This document shows positions 1 to 8,738 of a stretch of 64,000 nt of DNA, one piece after another. Positions within the stretch are counted from its first letter, which is position 1, and every line of letters starts with the position of its first letter. Below the pieces are notes generated by a model. That model was not told the origin of the DNA. It was given only the letters and a program-made list of their open reading frames with translations, and made no database searches. The DNA is taken from contig DATKYQ010000025.1 of NCBI GenBank assembly GCA_035528415.1, positions 1 through 64,000 of the forward strand. Reading direction: 5' to 3'. Made by a program: the position numbers and the translations under genes. The DNA comes from DATKYQ01 sp035528415 (GTDB lineage Bacteria > Myxococcota > B64-G9).

Positions 1-143
1 CTTCACTACCCGCTTCTTTCAGCGCCGGCCTCGCGGCCGGACCGGTCTCCCGGATTGTCGCCTTGCGGTTCGTGTGGGTCGCTGCGACCAACTCCCCAGA
101 GGACTTTCACCTCCTGTCCAGGCCCATGCTGGGCACACAAGAT

Positions 144-175
144 ACCGGGGGCGGGGCTATAGCCCCGCCCCCGGT
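144..175. terminator. 32-bp perfect palindrome downstream of pilY1, probable terminator hairpin
   Basis: The 16-base arm ACCGGGGGCGGGGCTA is followed directly by its exact reverse complement, which can fold into a very GC-rich hairpin starting 29 bases after the pilY1 stop on the minus strand. There is no T-tract on either side, so it would act as a Rho-assisted terminator or an mRNA 3' stabiliser rather than a classical intrinsic terminator. A smaller hairpin (CCGGCC, TCGC, GGCCGG) lies at 25-40. Nothing else is recognisable in bases 1-203. The palindrome is seen directly; the terminator role is inferred. Confidence 0.55.
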
Positions 176-203
176 TGGAAGACCACGAGTGAATGCGCCA
201 ACC

Positions 204-3200
204 TCAGAGCACCTTGCCCCAGTGCATGACCTGGGCGCCCACCACGATGTTGAAATCCACTGAATGTTCGTCACCTGGTTTACCCGTGACTGCCTTTGGG
301 CCCGCTGCCGTCCAGACAATATCAATCGGATGGGGCGGGCCTTCGGTAGGTGGATCGGATATTAAACCGTTCTCCTGGAAATTGTCGAAGTCCATGCCAT
401 ACGTGACGCCGGTGCCGGGCTTGCACAGATCCGAGTCTGGGGTGTAGGTGGAAAATAGCACCTTGCCACCCACTACCAGCGGTTTTCCGAAGAGCCTCTC
501 GGCGGTTGCCAGATCCAGCGGATTACCCGAGCCGGCGCAGGTGGCCCCGTACAGACTCTCGTTGCAGAAGAGCTTGCCTTCGGGATCGGGATCGTAGAAG
601 CCGTCCGCGGTCAGCGTGCGGGTCTCCTCGACGGCGTAGAACCTGTCTTGCGTTGCATGATAGGTGAGATCGTCCATCACGCCCGTACCGAAGAACAACA
701 CCAGGTTGCGCTTGTAGTTCATGGCCTGGGAAGGCTGCACCATGATCGGCCGGTTGACGCCGGTGTTATACCAGGGAAGCGGATCGCCCCCGGCGTCGCG
801 GCCGACGTCCCAGTCGTGGTCTTTCCCCGTATCGGGGTCGCTGAAGAGATAGACCATCTCGCCCTCGGGCTTGTCCCGGTCGTACTCGGCCGAGTTCATG
901 TTGATGCGCCAGATCTTGCCCACCGTGGTCGACGCGAAAACCCTGGTAATGTACTCGCCCAGCGCCTGGTTGTAGGCCACCGGGGAGGCCGCGGACGTCT
1001 CGAGCCGGAAGTCCTCGCCGATCGACAGGCGGAACTTGCCGCTCTTCGAGATGGGCAGATCCTTGCATTCGACGCCCTTGAGCTTGATCTGGAGGGCGCC
1101 GTCGATTCCCTTCCACTTGGTATAGGAGTAGAAGCAGCCGCCCACCGAGTTGGGGTTGCAGGTCTTGGGATCGACAGGGGTGCCGCCTTGCCAGCAGCAC
1201 TGCATCTGGTATCTCTCTTCGTTGTCGGTGATGTCGCAGTTGGCCTGCAACTCGGCCGGGAACTGCACGTCGTTCTGGATGTTCTCGCGGAACTCGCGGC
1301 AGAACCAGCCCGGCTTCTTGGGCGGCTTGTCGTTGCCCCAGCCCCAGCCGTCGGGCATATTGTAGTTGGGATCCTCGAAAATTCCGTCCCAGTTGGCCGT
1401 TGAGCCTGCGTCTTGCAAGTCGTGAAATTCCTTCACCTTGTCGAGGTAGGCCTGGGTGATGGCATTCGAGAAGATGAACCTCCGAAGCAACTTGCCGGTC
1501 TCGACGTCCACCACGTGCAGGGAGGCGGCCGAGGCCAGCATTTCGACGAAGTCGATGCAGCTCGTCACGTTGGTCAGGCTCTGGGGCGGCAAGTATCCAC
1601 CGGGGAATATAGCCACCGAACGGGAAACGAAGAGCAACTCGGGCGGGGTGCCCTCGCCGGCGTGCTTGTTCTTCAGCCACACCCGGCCCACGATGGGCTT
1701 GGCCCAGGTTTGCAGCCGCGAGGGCTTGCACTGCACGTCGGGATCCTCGTAGTCGGTATGAACATCGACGTCGGTGCGGTACTCCCAGAGGTATTGCGGG
1801 TTATCCGGATCGGTTACGTCCAGGGCGAAGTAGGCCGAGCCGCCTCCCCGTTCGCCCGAGATGAGCACGGTGCGGTAGGCGCCCAAAATCGGATGGTTGC
1901 TGCCGTCCAGGATGGGCGCGCCCGTCGTGTCGGTCATCGGGAAATCGTCGAAGAAGACGTCCCGGATGATCGGAGAACCGTCGACAAAGAACTCGTGGCC
2001 CCAGCGGACCTTCTGTATCTTGGCCAGCAGGTTGTTGGGGATGAAGGCCCAGGCCTCCTGCCCATCCCGTCCTCCACCGTGGCTGTCCTCGCCCACGAAA
2101 GCGTGCAACATGCCGTCGTTGGCGCCGACGAAGAGCATGGTGTTCCGGTCGCGATTGTTCAAGAAGTACTGCTCGTACTTGTAATCGGGCGCCATCACCG
2201 TCGGCGGTGGTACAGCCACCTGGTTCGAGTGGAAGACGTCTCCCAGGGTGGGGTGGCCGTCGAGTAGGGGAATCCCGCCCAGCGGGTAGGCACCGCTGAC
2301 TCCTCGTACGTAGTTCTTGATGAGATCCGACAGCGCGTCGTTGCCTAGTCCCTCGGTGTCGCTCAGGCACATGGCCGGGTCGCTGGCGTGCTTGCCGGCC
2401 TCGAAGGGATACAGCCCCACGTCGGGGTCGGTCGCGTCCACGGGGCGCGGCATGTGATCCGGGTAGTCGAAGACCGGATCCTGGCTGCGCGGATCGTTGA
2501 CCACGGTGTAGATGTCGCGATTGGCGGGACTCTGGTCGTGGAGCACATCGGCGAAGTCGATCTGGGTACCGTAGTGCCATTCCGGGATACCGTCACGGTC
2601 GATATCGGTCACTTTTGTCCGTACTACGTGACCCCGCCAGCCCAGGTCGGTGATGCCGGCCTCGAAGTGCGAGGAGTAGACATAGGCATCCTCCTGGGAA
2701 AGCTGCGAGGGCGACGATGACACCACTGTGCGGCTGGCCGAGCCGGACAGAATGGCGTTCATGATGGCCTGGAAGGCGACGTAGAGATCGGCGGGATTGT
2801 CGGCCATGAAGGCATTCAAGGGCATCGACGCGCAGGCCGGCCCGGTGCCGGCGTTGGCAATGGAGTTCAGGTTGCCGGCCAGGCCCGCGTCGCCGTAGCC
2901 GACCACGAAGACGGGTATGCCGGCGGCGCAAAGAGCCGCGGCCTGGTCATGCCCCCAATGGTAGGTGGCCGACCCGGAGCCTGAGTTCTCCTCGCCGTCC
3001 GACATCAGCAGCACGAAGCGCGGGCGGCAGGCGTTGAGCGGGTCGTCGTAGTCGACCTCTTCCTGCCAGTGGCTGTAATAGTAACGGGCATCGTAGAGCG
3101 CCGGCGCCAGCGGGGTGCCCATGTCGGCGGTCATCTGGCATACCTCGCTCTGCGCCCGGGCGTTGTTGCCGATGATGTTGTCCGGTTCGGCCGGGTCGAC

Positions 3201-3896
3201 CAGGTCGATCAGCCTGCCGTCGGTCACGCAGCTACAGTCGGGGCCCGAGTTGGGAATTCCGTCACACGGGCAGCGATCTTTTATACCCATGCGCTGGTGG
3301 GTCCCCAGGTCGTCGCCGTAGTCCCACGAGGTCCTGTGTTCGTCGTTGTCAAACGAGGAATAACCGAAACGGATCAAGTCACTGTACAGATCGAGGATCC
3401 CGTTTGTGTCCTGGTTCGAGCAGGTGTGGTTGCCGTCCAGGTAGGAGCCGGTAAGTATCTCCTTGGCCGACTCGATCCGGTTGCGGAAGCAGGTGAGGCC
3501 GTCTCCTCTCGACCAGGGCGTCGTTCCGTAGTCGTGGCAGTAATAGCCGTAGAAGTTCTTACAGATCCGCCCCCCGGTGACGCACTGGTAAACATCACAA
3601 GGGAAGTAATAGTAAGTCCCTCCGTAGTATTGGGCCACGACATGCAGCTTGCCGTCGTCGTTAGAGTGAAAATCCACGCCGTCGACGTAAAAATCGCCGT
3701 CATCGTCGATGCAGGGCGCGAAGCCCGGGTAGAGGCCCCAGATCATCGAACCAGAGGAGTCGATGATGGTCAGCACCTCGGGCAACACCAGCATCGGGTC
3801 GTCGCCGCCGAAGAAGCTTTGCGCCCGGGCGCCGCCGGGCGCCGCCAGCGTGAGAAAGATCACCACCGCTGTCAAGTTCATCAAAAATCTCTTCAT
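204..3896 (-). CDS. pilY1: PilY1-like type IV pilus tip adhesin/assembly protein
   Basis: This 1230-residue secreted protein should sit at the pilus tip or outer membrane, where PilY1 proteins promote pilus assembly and adhesion. A signal peptide (residues 1-25, cleaved near GGARAQ) precedes a von Willebrand A domain with the MIDAS motif DSSGSM at 46-51 and a later strand LLMSDGEE near residue 300. Between them is a long Cys- and Tyr-rich insert. The second half looks like the PilY1 C-terminal beta-propeller (for example MLFVGANDGMLHAF), and DIDRDGIPEW resembles a calcium-binding loop. AAGGAG precedes the ATG. It is the last gene of the minor-pilin operon, 66 bases after pilX, which is the usual pilVWXY1 context. 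Assignment is firm; ligand specificity cannot be read. Confidence 0.93.
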   Translation of the reverse strand: MKRFLMNLTAVVIFLTLAAPGGARAQSFFGGDDPMLVLPEVLTIIDSSGSMIWGLYPGFAPCIDDDGDFYVDGVDFHSNDDGKLHVVAQYYGGTYYYFPCDVYQCVTGGRICKNFYGYYCHDYGTTPWSRGDGLTCFRNRIESAKEILTGSYLDGNHTCSNQDTNGILDLYSDLIRFGYSSFDNDEHRTSWDYGDDLGTHQRMGIKDRCPCDGIPNSGPDCSCVTDGRLIDLVDPAEPDNIIGNNARAQSEVCQMTADMGTPLAPALYDARYYYSHWQEEVDYDDPLNACRPRFVLLMSDGEENSGSGSATYHWGHDQAAALCAAGIPVFVVGYGDAGLAGNLNSIANAGTGPACASMPLNAFMADNPADLYVAFQAIMNAILSGSASRTVVSSSPSQLSQEDAYVYSSHFEAGITDLGWRGHVVRTKVTDIDRDGIPEWHYGTQIDFADVLHDQSPANRDIYTVVNDPRSQDPVFDYPDHMPRPVDATDPDVGLYPFEAGKHASDPAMCLSDTEGLGNDALSDLIKNYVRGVSGAYPLGGIPLLDGHPTLGDVFHSNQVAVPPPTVMAPDYKYEQYFLNNRDRNTMLFVGANDGMLHAFVGEDSHGGGRDGQEAWAFIPNNLLAKIQKVRWGHEFFVDGSPIIRDVFFDDFPMTDTTGAPILDGSNHPILGAYRTVLISGERGGGSAYFALDVTDPDNPQYLWEYRTDVDVHTDYEDPDVQCKPSRLQTWAKPIVGRVWLKNKHAGEGTPPELLFVSRSVAIFPGGYLPPQSLTNVTSCIDFVEMLASAASLHVVDVETGKLLRRFIFSNAITQAYLDKVKEFHDLQDAGSTANWDGIFEDPNYNMPDGWGWGNDKPPKKPGWFCREFRENIQNDVQFPAELQANCDITDNEERYQMQCCWQGGTPVDPKTCNPNSVGGCFYSYTKWKGIDGALQIKLKGVECKDLPISKSGKFRLSIGEDFRLETSAASPVAYNQALGEYITRVFASTTVGKIWRINMNSAEYDRDKPEGEMVYLFSDPDTGKDHDWDVGRDAGGDPLPWYNTGVNRPIMVQPSQAMNYKRNLVLFFGTGVMDDLTYHATQDRFYAVEETRTLTADGFYDPDPEGKLFCNESLYGATCAGSGNPLDLATAERLFGKPLVVGGKVLFSTYTPDSDLCKPGTGVTYGMDFDNFQENGLISDPPTEGPPHPIDIVWTAAGPKAVTGKPGDEHSVDFNIVVGAQVMHWGKVL

Positions 3897-3962
3897 GGCC
3901 GCTCTCCTTGGTTTTTAGCCTGACATTTCATCTCGACACCCTCGATCCAGCCCTTCCGCAGG

Positions 3963-4559
3963 TCATTCTTGTATCTGCCGCGCGCACTTCGTCGGGCCGA
4001 TCACCACCCGGGCCCGGTAACGAATCACCACCGTGTTGCCTCCCGACAGGGTTTCGTCGACGGTCTCGCCCTCCCTGCCGGGCAGGCCGCTTTCGGCGTT
4101 GAAGTCGAACACCTTGAAGCAGATCTTGCCCACCTCGAACCCGGGCATGTCCGGGATCTCGTCCATCGCGAGTCCATCCACCTTGTACGCCAGGCCCTGC
4201 GACGACATTGCGGCCTCTCTTTCATTGGGGTCTGTCGGCAGGACGAAGGGCACGCATTCAGCGTCGTCCCCGGTCATGGCGGTGCTGCGTTTCCGGGAAT
4301 CCAGCAATGGTTTGTCCTGATTCTCGAGGTTGAAGGCGTAGTCGTACAGGTTCTTGCGGACGTCCGCCATGAAATAGTTGATGCCCGTCTCGCCGATCAT
4401 CTGCGCCTGCACTGACCTGACCACGTTGCCGGCCACCTGCAGGTCGGAGTTGGTGCGCTGGACCGACACCAGCCCCACCGAGGTCATCGCCAGCAGCAGG
4501 AGTACCGAGAGCACCAGCGCGTTGCCTGCGCGTGACACCAGAATTCTATTGGATCTCAT
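3963..4559 (-). CDS. pilX: PilX-like minor pilin
   Basis: A 198-residue protein with a short basic N-terminus and one hydrophobic helix (about residues 13-32, GNALVLSVLLLLAM), then a soluble domain. The N-terminus fits the PilX_N family, whose members prime pilus assembly together with PilV, PilW and PilY1. As is common in that family, the Glu at position +5 of ordinary prepilins is absent. GAGGAGG lies just upstream of the ATG. It is 10 bases after pilW and immediately before pilY1, so operon position and sequence agree. Which partner it contacts is inferred from the family. Confidence 0.82.
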   Translation of the reverse strand: MRSNRILVSRAGNALVLSVLLLLAMTSVGLVSVQRTNSDLQVAGNVVRSVQAQMIGETGINYFMADVRKNLYDYAFNLENQDKPLLDSRKRSTAMTGDDAECVPFVLPTDPNEREAAMSSQGLAYKVDGLAMDEIPDMPGFEVGKICFKVFDFNAESGLPGREGETVDETLSGGNTVVIRYRARVVIGPTKCARQIQE

Positions 4560-4569
4560 GCTCTCCTCC

Positions 4570-5739
4570 TCACATGGAAATATTCAGCCCCAGGTTCTGA
4601 AGCTGCACCACCGTCCGCTGCGTCCGGACCAGGGCCAGGCCGTTTTCGGGCGTGCCGTCGAGATCGAATCCGTAGTTCAGCGCCTTGGAGTCGGTCGTGT
4701 AGTTGGTCAGCACGAAATCGGGATCTTCGCTTTGGCTTCTGCCGCGGATGGTGATGCGCAGCGCCCTGGCTCGCATGGCATCGATCGGCCCGGCCAGTGA
4801 AATGGGCGGTACCGAGATGGCCGGCTGCCAGGGTTTCGCGCAAAAAGCGGCATTGATCGAGTTATCCGAGTAGATCTCGACGAAGAATCCCGACGTGTTG
4901 GGATCATTCGTCGGTGGCAACAGAAACTCGGCCAGTTCCACATCAGGTTGTGGCGCGGCGCCGTAGTACCGCCGGCGAACGAGAACCCAGTTTCCAGCCG
5001 TTTTTTCGAGCAGTTGGTACTGTATCGTGGTGATAGGGCTGATCCATTTCGTGAACCCCTGGATCTGGCTGGCAAGATTGACCGTGGGCTGGAAGCCGAT
5101 GCCGGGCCCCCAGGCCAGATCCCCGGGCAAAGAGGTGACGATGTGGTAGGTGTACCGGCCGGACTGGGCCTCCAGCCGGAACACCTGGCCGGTGACGAAA
5201 ATCTTGGAGAAGGGCTGGCCGTCGGCGAAGGGTTCGTCGTACTCCGAGCCCAGGGGAGCCATATCGCAGGAGGCGGAGATCGTGCGGTCTATTCCGTTCC
5301 GGCAGATGATCGCCCCCCTCGAAGCCACCAGGTGACTCGGGTCGGGTGCATCGAGCCTCAGCAGGTAGTCGCGGGAACTCGAATAGTTGCCGCGTATCGT
5401 TAAGAGGTAGTTGTCCTTGTCGTACTCGATGGCATCCCATGAACCGGTCGGGCTCCAGGCGCCTGATGGGTACAAACCGAGAAGATGGCAGTTCTGGCTG
5501 GGATCCAGGGTGTCGCCCGGCCGGGCCAGGTACATAAAGGCCGTGCGCCGCAGATCATCGGTCACGCGCATCAGGGCGAAACGCAGGTTGGCCTGCACGT
5601 CGGTGACATCCTTTGCGTGCCCGAACGCTCTGCGCATCGAACCCGCCATGCCCACCAGTCCGGCCATGAGAAACCCGGCCACCACAAGGGAGATCATCAA
5701 CTCAACCAGGGTAAATCCTGCTTTTTTTCGAAAAGCCAC
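4570..5739 (-). CDS. pilW: PilW-like minor pilin
   Basis: A 389-residue prepilin-like protein. The class III signal is short (MAFRKKAG), with predicted cleavage before FTLVELM; Glu is at +5 and a hydrophobic helix runs to about residue 33. The long globular domain and position between pilV and pilX match PilW, a minor pilin of the priming complex. The start codon is GTG with GAGGAGGTGG at good spacing. PilW proteins vary greatly beyond the first 50 residues, so the name rests on the N-terminus, size and context. Confidence 0.82.
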   Translation of the reverse strand: MAFRKKAGFTLVELMISLVVAGFLMAGLVGMAGSMRRAFGHAKDVTDVQANLRFALMRVTDDLRRTAFMYLARPGDTLDPSQNCHLLGLYPSGAWSPTGSWDAIEYDKDNYLLTIRGNYSSSRDYLLRLDAPDPSHLVASRGAIICRNGIDRTISASCDMAPLGSEYDEPFADGQPFSKIFVTGQVFRLEAQSGRYTYHIVTSLPGDLAWGPGIGFQPTVNLASQIQGFTKWISPITTIQYQLLEKTAGNWVLVRRRYYGAAPQPDVELAEFLLPPTNDPNTSGFFVEIYSDNSINAAFCAKPWQPAISVPPISLAGPIDAMRARALRITIRGRSQSEDPDFVLTNYTTDSKALNYGFDLDGTPENGLALVRTQRTVVQLQNLGLNISM

Positions 5740-5751
5740 GCTGCCACCTCC

Positions 5752-6444
5752 TCAAGACCAATGGTAATCGCGCATCAAGTCGAGCGGAATCATGATCACG
5801 TTGCGCTTCCAGAAATCATCCTTATCGCTGTTCTGCCAGTTGAAATCCTGCCGCCCGTGATCCTTGTTGTCCCAGGAGACGTACACCATGAGGTGAACGA
5901 TATCGTGGCTGATGGCGGCCAGGCCCCCGCCTCCCGAAGGCCCCTGCAAATTGACCCAGGTTGCGGTGTAATGCACACGGTAGATCGCCCGGGCCGTCTC
6001 CAGGCTGCCAGCATCGATCACCTGGGGAACATTGGGCCCCAGACCGTCCATGTTTACCAGGCGCGAGTTGACAAAGTCGCTCCCGCTGGAGATCGTGTTG
6101 CCGCCGTAGCTCAGCATGGAGTTGACATCGTCCATTACGAGTCCGGCACAGCTCGCGGGCTCGTCGATCGCCTGGGATTCGATGTTCGGCAGGACGGCGG
6201 TAAGATCCTTTCCGCCTCCCGTGAGCGCCACCCACTCGATGCCCCTGGCGCGCAACTCTTCCACCACGCCCCGGGCTATCTGCAGGGCTTCCATCCGCTC
6301 CCTGGCATAGCCGCCACCGCGCAGCGAAACCACCTCCATCTGCACGATGGCGAACAGCCCGACGGACATGATGACCATGGCGATCATCATTTCGATCAGG
6401 GTGAAGCCGGCCTTTCCATGAACCACTCGCGCTTTACCGATCAT
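5752..6444 (-). CDS. pilV: PilV-like minor pilin
   Basis: About 230 residues. A basic leader ending in KAG precedes FTLIEMMIAMVIMSVG, the class III prepilin signal with Glu at +5. ATG at 6444 is chosen over an in-frame TTG six bases upstream because AAGGAGC sits eight bases before the ATG and only about two before the TTG. PilV is one of the conserved minor pilins that prime fibre assembly; PilD (encoded at 11831-12709) would process it. It lies between the fimT-like gene and pilW with gaps of 16 and 12 bases. Confidence 0.84.
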   Translation of the reverse strand: MIGKARVVHGKAGFTLIEMMIAMVIMSVGLFAIVQMEVVSLRGGGYARERMEALQIARGVVEELRARGIEWVALTGGGKDLTAVLPNIESQAIDEPASCAGLVMDDVNSMLSYGGNTISSGSDFVNSRLVNMDGLGPNVPQVIDAGSLETARAIYRVHYTATWVNLQGPSGGGGLAAISHDIVHLMVYVSWDNKDHGRQDFNWQNSDKDDFWKRNVIMIPLDLMRDYHWS

Positions 6445-6460
6445 GATCAAAGCTCCTTGG

Positions 6461-7117
6461 CTATGGCGGCGGCGGACAGAACGTGTATCTCACCGAGCCG
6501 CCGGCCGAGACGCGCACGTGCCGCTGGACTCCGCGGGGGACGCCCGGAGACTGGTAGGCCGTGACGCCGAAGAAATACTCCTGCGCTGTCGTGGCCTCCT
6601 GGCCGCCGGTTGGTTCGAAGAACATGGTGACCACGCCGGGGGCGGCCGGCGTCTTGACGCAGACGTTGCTGAAGCCGTCAATGGCCACGTCGCCTTCTTT
6701 CTTGGCCCCGTCGCCTCCGACCACGCCGGGATGCGTGCCGTCGCGCGAGACCGACTTGTGGCTCAGTTCGACCCAGTTGAGGCCGTCTGCAGTCGCAATC
6801 CCGCAGTCGAAAGGCGCTGTGGCGGGCCGGTATTCCCGCAGGCTGACTATCCCGCCTGTACCGCCGTCCAGGCCGGGCTTAGCGAGCGTCACCTCAACCA
6901 TCTCACAATGGCCGGTGCGGGCGGCGCGGCTGCGGGCCGCGAAGACGGCCTGGACTATCAAAAGGCCCGCCTCGCGTTGGCGGTTCCTCTGCAGGCTCAT
7001 CGAGAAAGACGGCACCACCGCGGCGGTCACGATGGCCACGATGGCCACCACCACCATCAGCTCGATCAGCGTGAAGCCGCTATCTTTTCTCCGGCGCTTT
7101 CGATACCTACGAATCAT
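6461..7117 (-). CDS. fimT: FimT/GspH-type minor pilin, first gene of the minor-pilin operon
   Basis: About 218 residues. A strongly basic leader (MIRRYRKRRRKDSG) is followed by FTLIELMVVVAIVAIVTAA, a typical prepilin cleavage site and helix. The downstream domain with RQREAGLLIVQAVFAARSRA resembles the GspH/FimT fold. The open frame extends upstream, but ATG 7117 is chosen because GGAGG lies six bases before it and the leader would otherwise be atypical. It is the first gene of fimT-pilV-pilW-pilX-pilY1, about 40 bases downstream of a sigma-54 promoter candidate. FimT and GspH are not separable by eye; context favours FimT. Confidence 0.82.
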   Translation of the reverse strand: MIRRYRKRRRKDSGFTLIELMVVVAIVAIVTAAVVPSFSMSLQRNRQREAGLLIVQAVFAARSRAARTGHCEMVEVTLAKPGLDGGTGGIVSLREYRPATAPFDCGIATADGLNWVELSHKSVSRDGTHPGVVGGDGAKKEGDVAIDGFSNVCVKTPAAPGVVTMFFEPTGGQEATTAQEYFFGVTAYQSPGVPRGVQRHVRVSAGGSVRYTFCPPPP

Positions 7118-7156
7118 GAACAATCCTCCGGCTACAGGCATGCTCCCCAAGTTGCG

Positions 7157-7172
7157 TGCAATTGCCGTACCA
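7157..7172 (-). promoter_or_regulatory. Sigma-54 promoter candidate for the minor-pilin operon
   Basis: On the minus strand the sequence reads TGGTACG-GCAA-TTGCA, matching the -24/-12 consensus TGGCACG-N4-TTGCW at 11 of 12 fixed positions, with the required GG-N10-GC spacing (GG at 7171-7170, GC at 7159-7158). The predicted transcription start is near 7146, about 30 bases before the fimT-like ATG. An NtrC-type activator is encoded just upstream (7284-8675). A half-site pair TTGT-N3-ACAA near 7194-7206 could be an activator site, but this is weak. Confidence 0.75.
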
Positions 7173-7283
7173 GCCTCCCGAAGAGCGCAATGCATTGTTA
7201 GACAACGAGAAACCACTCAGACCCGCCAAGCTCTGTGTGAAATGATTGCGGGGTAGATGCAATTTTTACTAGGTACCATAGGC

Positions 7284-8675
7284 TCATCGGCCGGAAAAAA
7301 CGTCCGCGTCAATCTTGTAGTCCTTGAGCTTGTAAAGCAGCGTCCTGTGGCTAATTTCCAAAAGGCGCGAGGCCCGGGTGCGATTGCCTTGCGTCTGGGC
7401 CAGCGCCCGCCGGATGAGATCCTCTTCGATCGTCCTGACCGTCTTCTTGATCGAGAGCTGACCCGACGGGATGCGGGCCCCCGGTGCGGGCTTCGCCTGG
7501 GCTACCTTGTCGGTCAGCAACTCGGGCACGATCAAGTCGCCGTCTGCGAGGATCACCGCCCGCTCCATGATGTTCTGCAGTTCGCGGACGTTGCCGGGCC
7601 AGGCATAGTCCACCAGCATCTTCATGGCAGCCGCATCGACCCCGCGCACCGCGGTGCCCAGCTTGACGTTGCAGCGGCCTAGAAAATGGGCCACCAAAAG
7701 CGGAATGTCCTCGGCCCGGTCCCGGAGCGGCGGTATCTTTAAAGACAGCACGTTCAGGCGGTAATAGAGATCCTCGCGGAAGCCGCCGATCTTCACCTCG
7801 GCGGCCAGGTCGCGGATGGTGGCCGCTAAAATGCGCACGTCGACCTTGCGGGGTTTGTTTTCACCCACCCGGCGGATCTCGTCTTCTTGCAGCACTCTGA
7901 GCAGCTTGACCTGCAGCCCGAGCGGCAGCTCGCCGATCTCGTCGAGGAACAACGTGCCCCCGTCGGCCTCCTCGAAAAGCCCCTGCTTGTTGCGCACGGC
8001 GTCCGTGAAGGCCCCCCTGATGTAGCCGAACAACTCGCTCTCGAGCAGGTTCTCGGGGATGGCCCCGCAGTTGACGGCCACGAAGGGCTTGTCGACTCGC
8101 GGGCTGCGCACGTGGATGGCGCGGGCGATCAATTCCTTGCCGGTGCCGCTCTCGCCCATGATCAGTACGGTGGACTTGAACTCGGCGACCTTGGAGACCG
8201 TCCTGAACAACGACCGCATCACGTCGGCCTGCCCGATGATGTTCTCGAAGGAACCTTCCAGGTGCATCTCCCGGCGCAGGCGGATGTTCTCCCGGGCCAA
8301 CCGCAGGCGCTCTCCGACGATGAAGATACGCAGCAACAGATCTTCGTTCTTGAAAGGCTTGGAAACGTAGTCCGCGGCTCCCAGCCTGACCGCCTCGCGG
8401 GCCATCTCGATGTCTCCGTAAGCCGACATGATGATCACGGCGGCGGGGCCGACGGCGGGACCTGTGACTTGTTCGAGAAAAGTCATGCCGTCCATGCCCG
8501 GCATGCGCACGTCGCAGATGACCATGTCGATCTGCTCGCGTCTGAATACCTCCAGCGCCTGTTTGCCATCCGAGGCTTCTTGCACCTCGAACCCCTTCAG
8601 TTTCAGCAGGGTCGAGATAGAGTGGCGCACGTTGTCTTCGTCGTCCACCACCAGGATGCGTGTCGCTTTCGGCAT
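7284..8675 (-). CDS. NtrC-family sigma-54 response regulator with GAFTDA loop
   Basis: 463 residues in three domains. The receiver (1-120) has phospho-acceptor Asp55 in CDVRMPG and Lys107 in KPF. The AAA+ sigma-54 activator domain has Walker A GESGTGK at 174-180 and Walker B LFLDEI at 242-247. A C-terminal Fis-type helix-turn-helix follows (about 425-458, RTRASRLLEISHRTLLYKLK). The sigma-54-contacting loop reads GAFTDA (221-226), not GAFTGA. It is separated from the minor-pilin operon by that operon's own promoter and is divergent to cotH. The kinase at 10262-11827 is the likely partner. No Shine-Dalgarno sequence is seen before the ATG. It is distinct from the PilR encoded at 22421-23782. 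Confidence 0.9.
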   Translation of the reverse strand: MPKATRILVVDDEDNVRHSISTLLKLKGFEVQEASDGKQALEVFRREQIDMVICDVRMPGMDGMTFLEQVTGPAVGPAAVIIMSAYGDIEMAREAVRLGAADYVSKPFKNEDLLLRIFIVGERLRLARENIRLRREMHLEGSFENIIGQADVMRSLFRTVSKVAEFKSTVLIMGESGTGKELIARAIHVRSPRVDKPFVAVNCGAIPENLLESELFGYIRGAFTDAVRNKQGLFEEADGGTLFLDEIGELPLGLQVKLLRVLQEDEIRRVGENKPRKVDVRILAATIRDLAAEVKIGGFREDLYYRLNVLSLKIPPLRDRAEDIPLLVAHFLGRCNVKLGTAVRGVDAAAMKMLVDYAWPGNVRELQNIMERAVILADGDLIVPELLTDKVAQAKPAPGARIPSGQLSIKKTVRTIEEDLIRRALAQTQGNRTRASRLLEISHRTLLYKLKDYKIDADVFSGR

Positions 8676-8684
8676 ATCGAGTCC

Positions 8685-8712
8685 ATTCTATCGTTGCGCT
8701 TGTCGATGTCAA
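8685..8712 (-). promoter_or_regulatory. Sigma-70-type promoter, response regulator, probably leaderless
   Basis: On the minus strand there is a perfect -35 TTGACA (8712-8707), a 16-base spacer and -10 TAGAAT (8690-8685). The -10 ends 10 bases before the ATG at 8675, so transcription should begin within about three bases of the start codon. No ribosome-binding site is visible. A weaker plus-strand promoter for cotH could overlap this interval. Confidence 0.55.
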
Positions 8713-8738
8713 AGAGTTAGCCTCTATTCCTGAAGCTC

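Noticed and set aside
648..2267. Long plus-strand frames opposite pilY1
   Set aside because: They are antisense shadows of a GC-rich gene, with no domain, signal or ribosome-binding site, and the pilY1 frame is clearly the real one.
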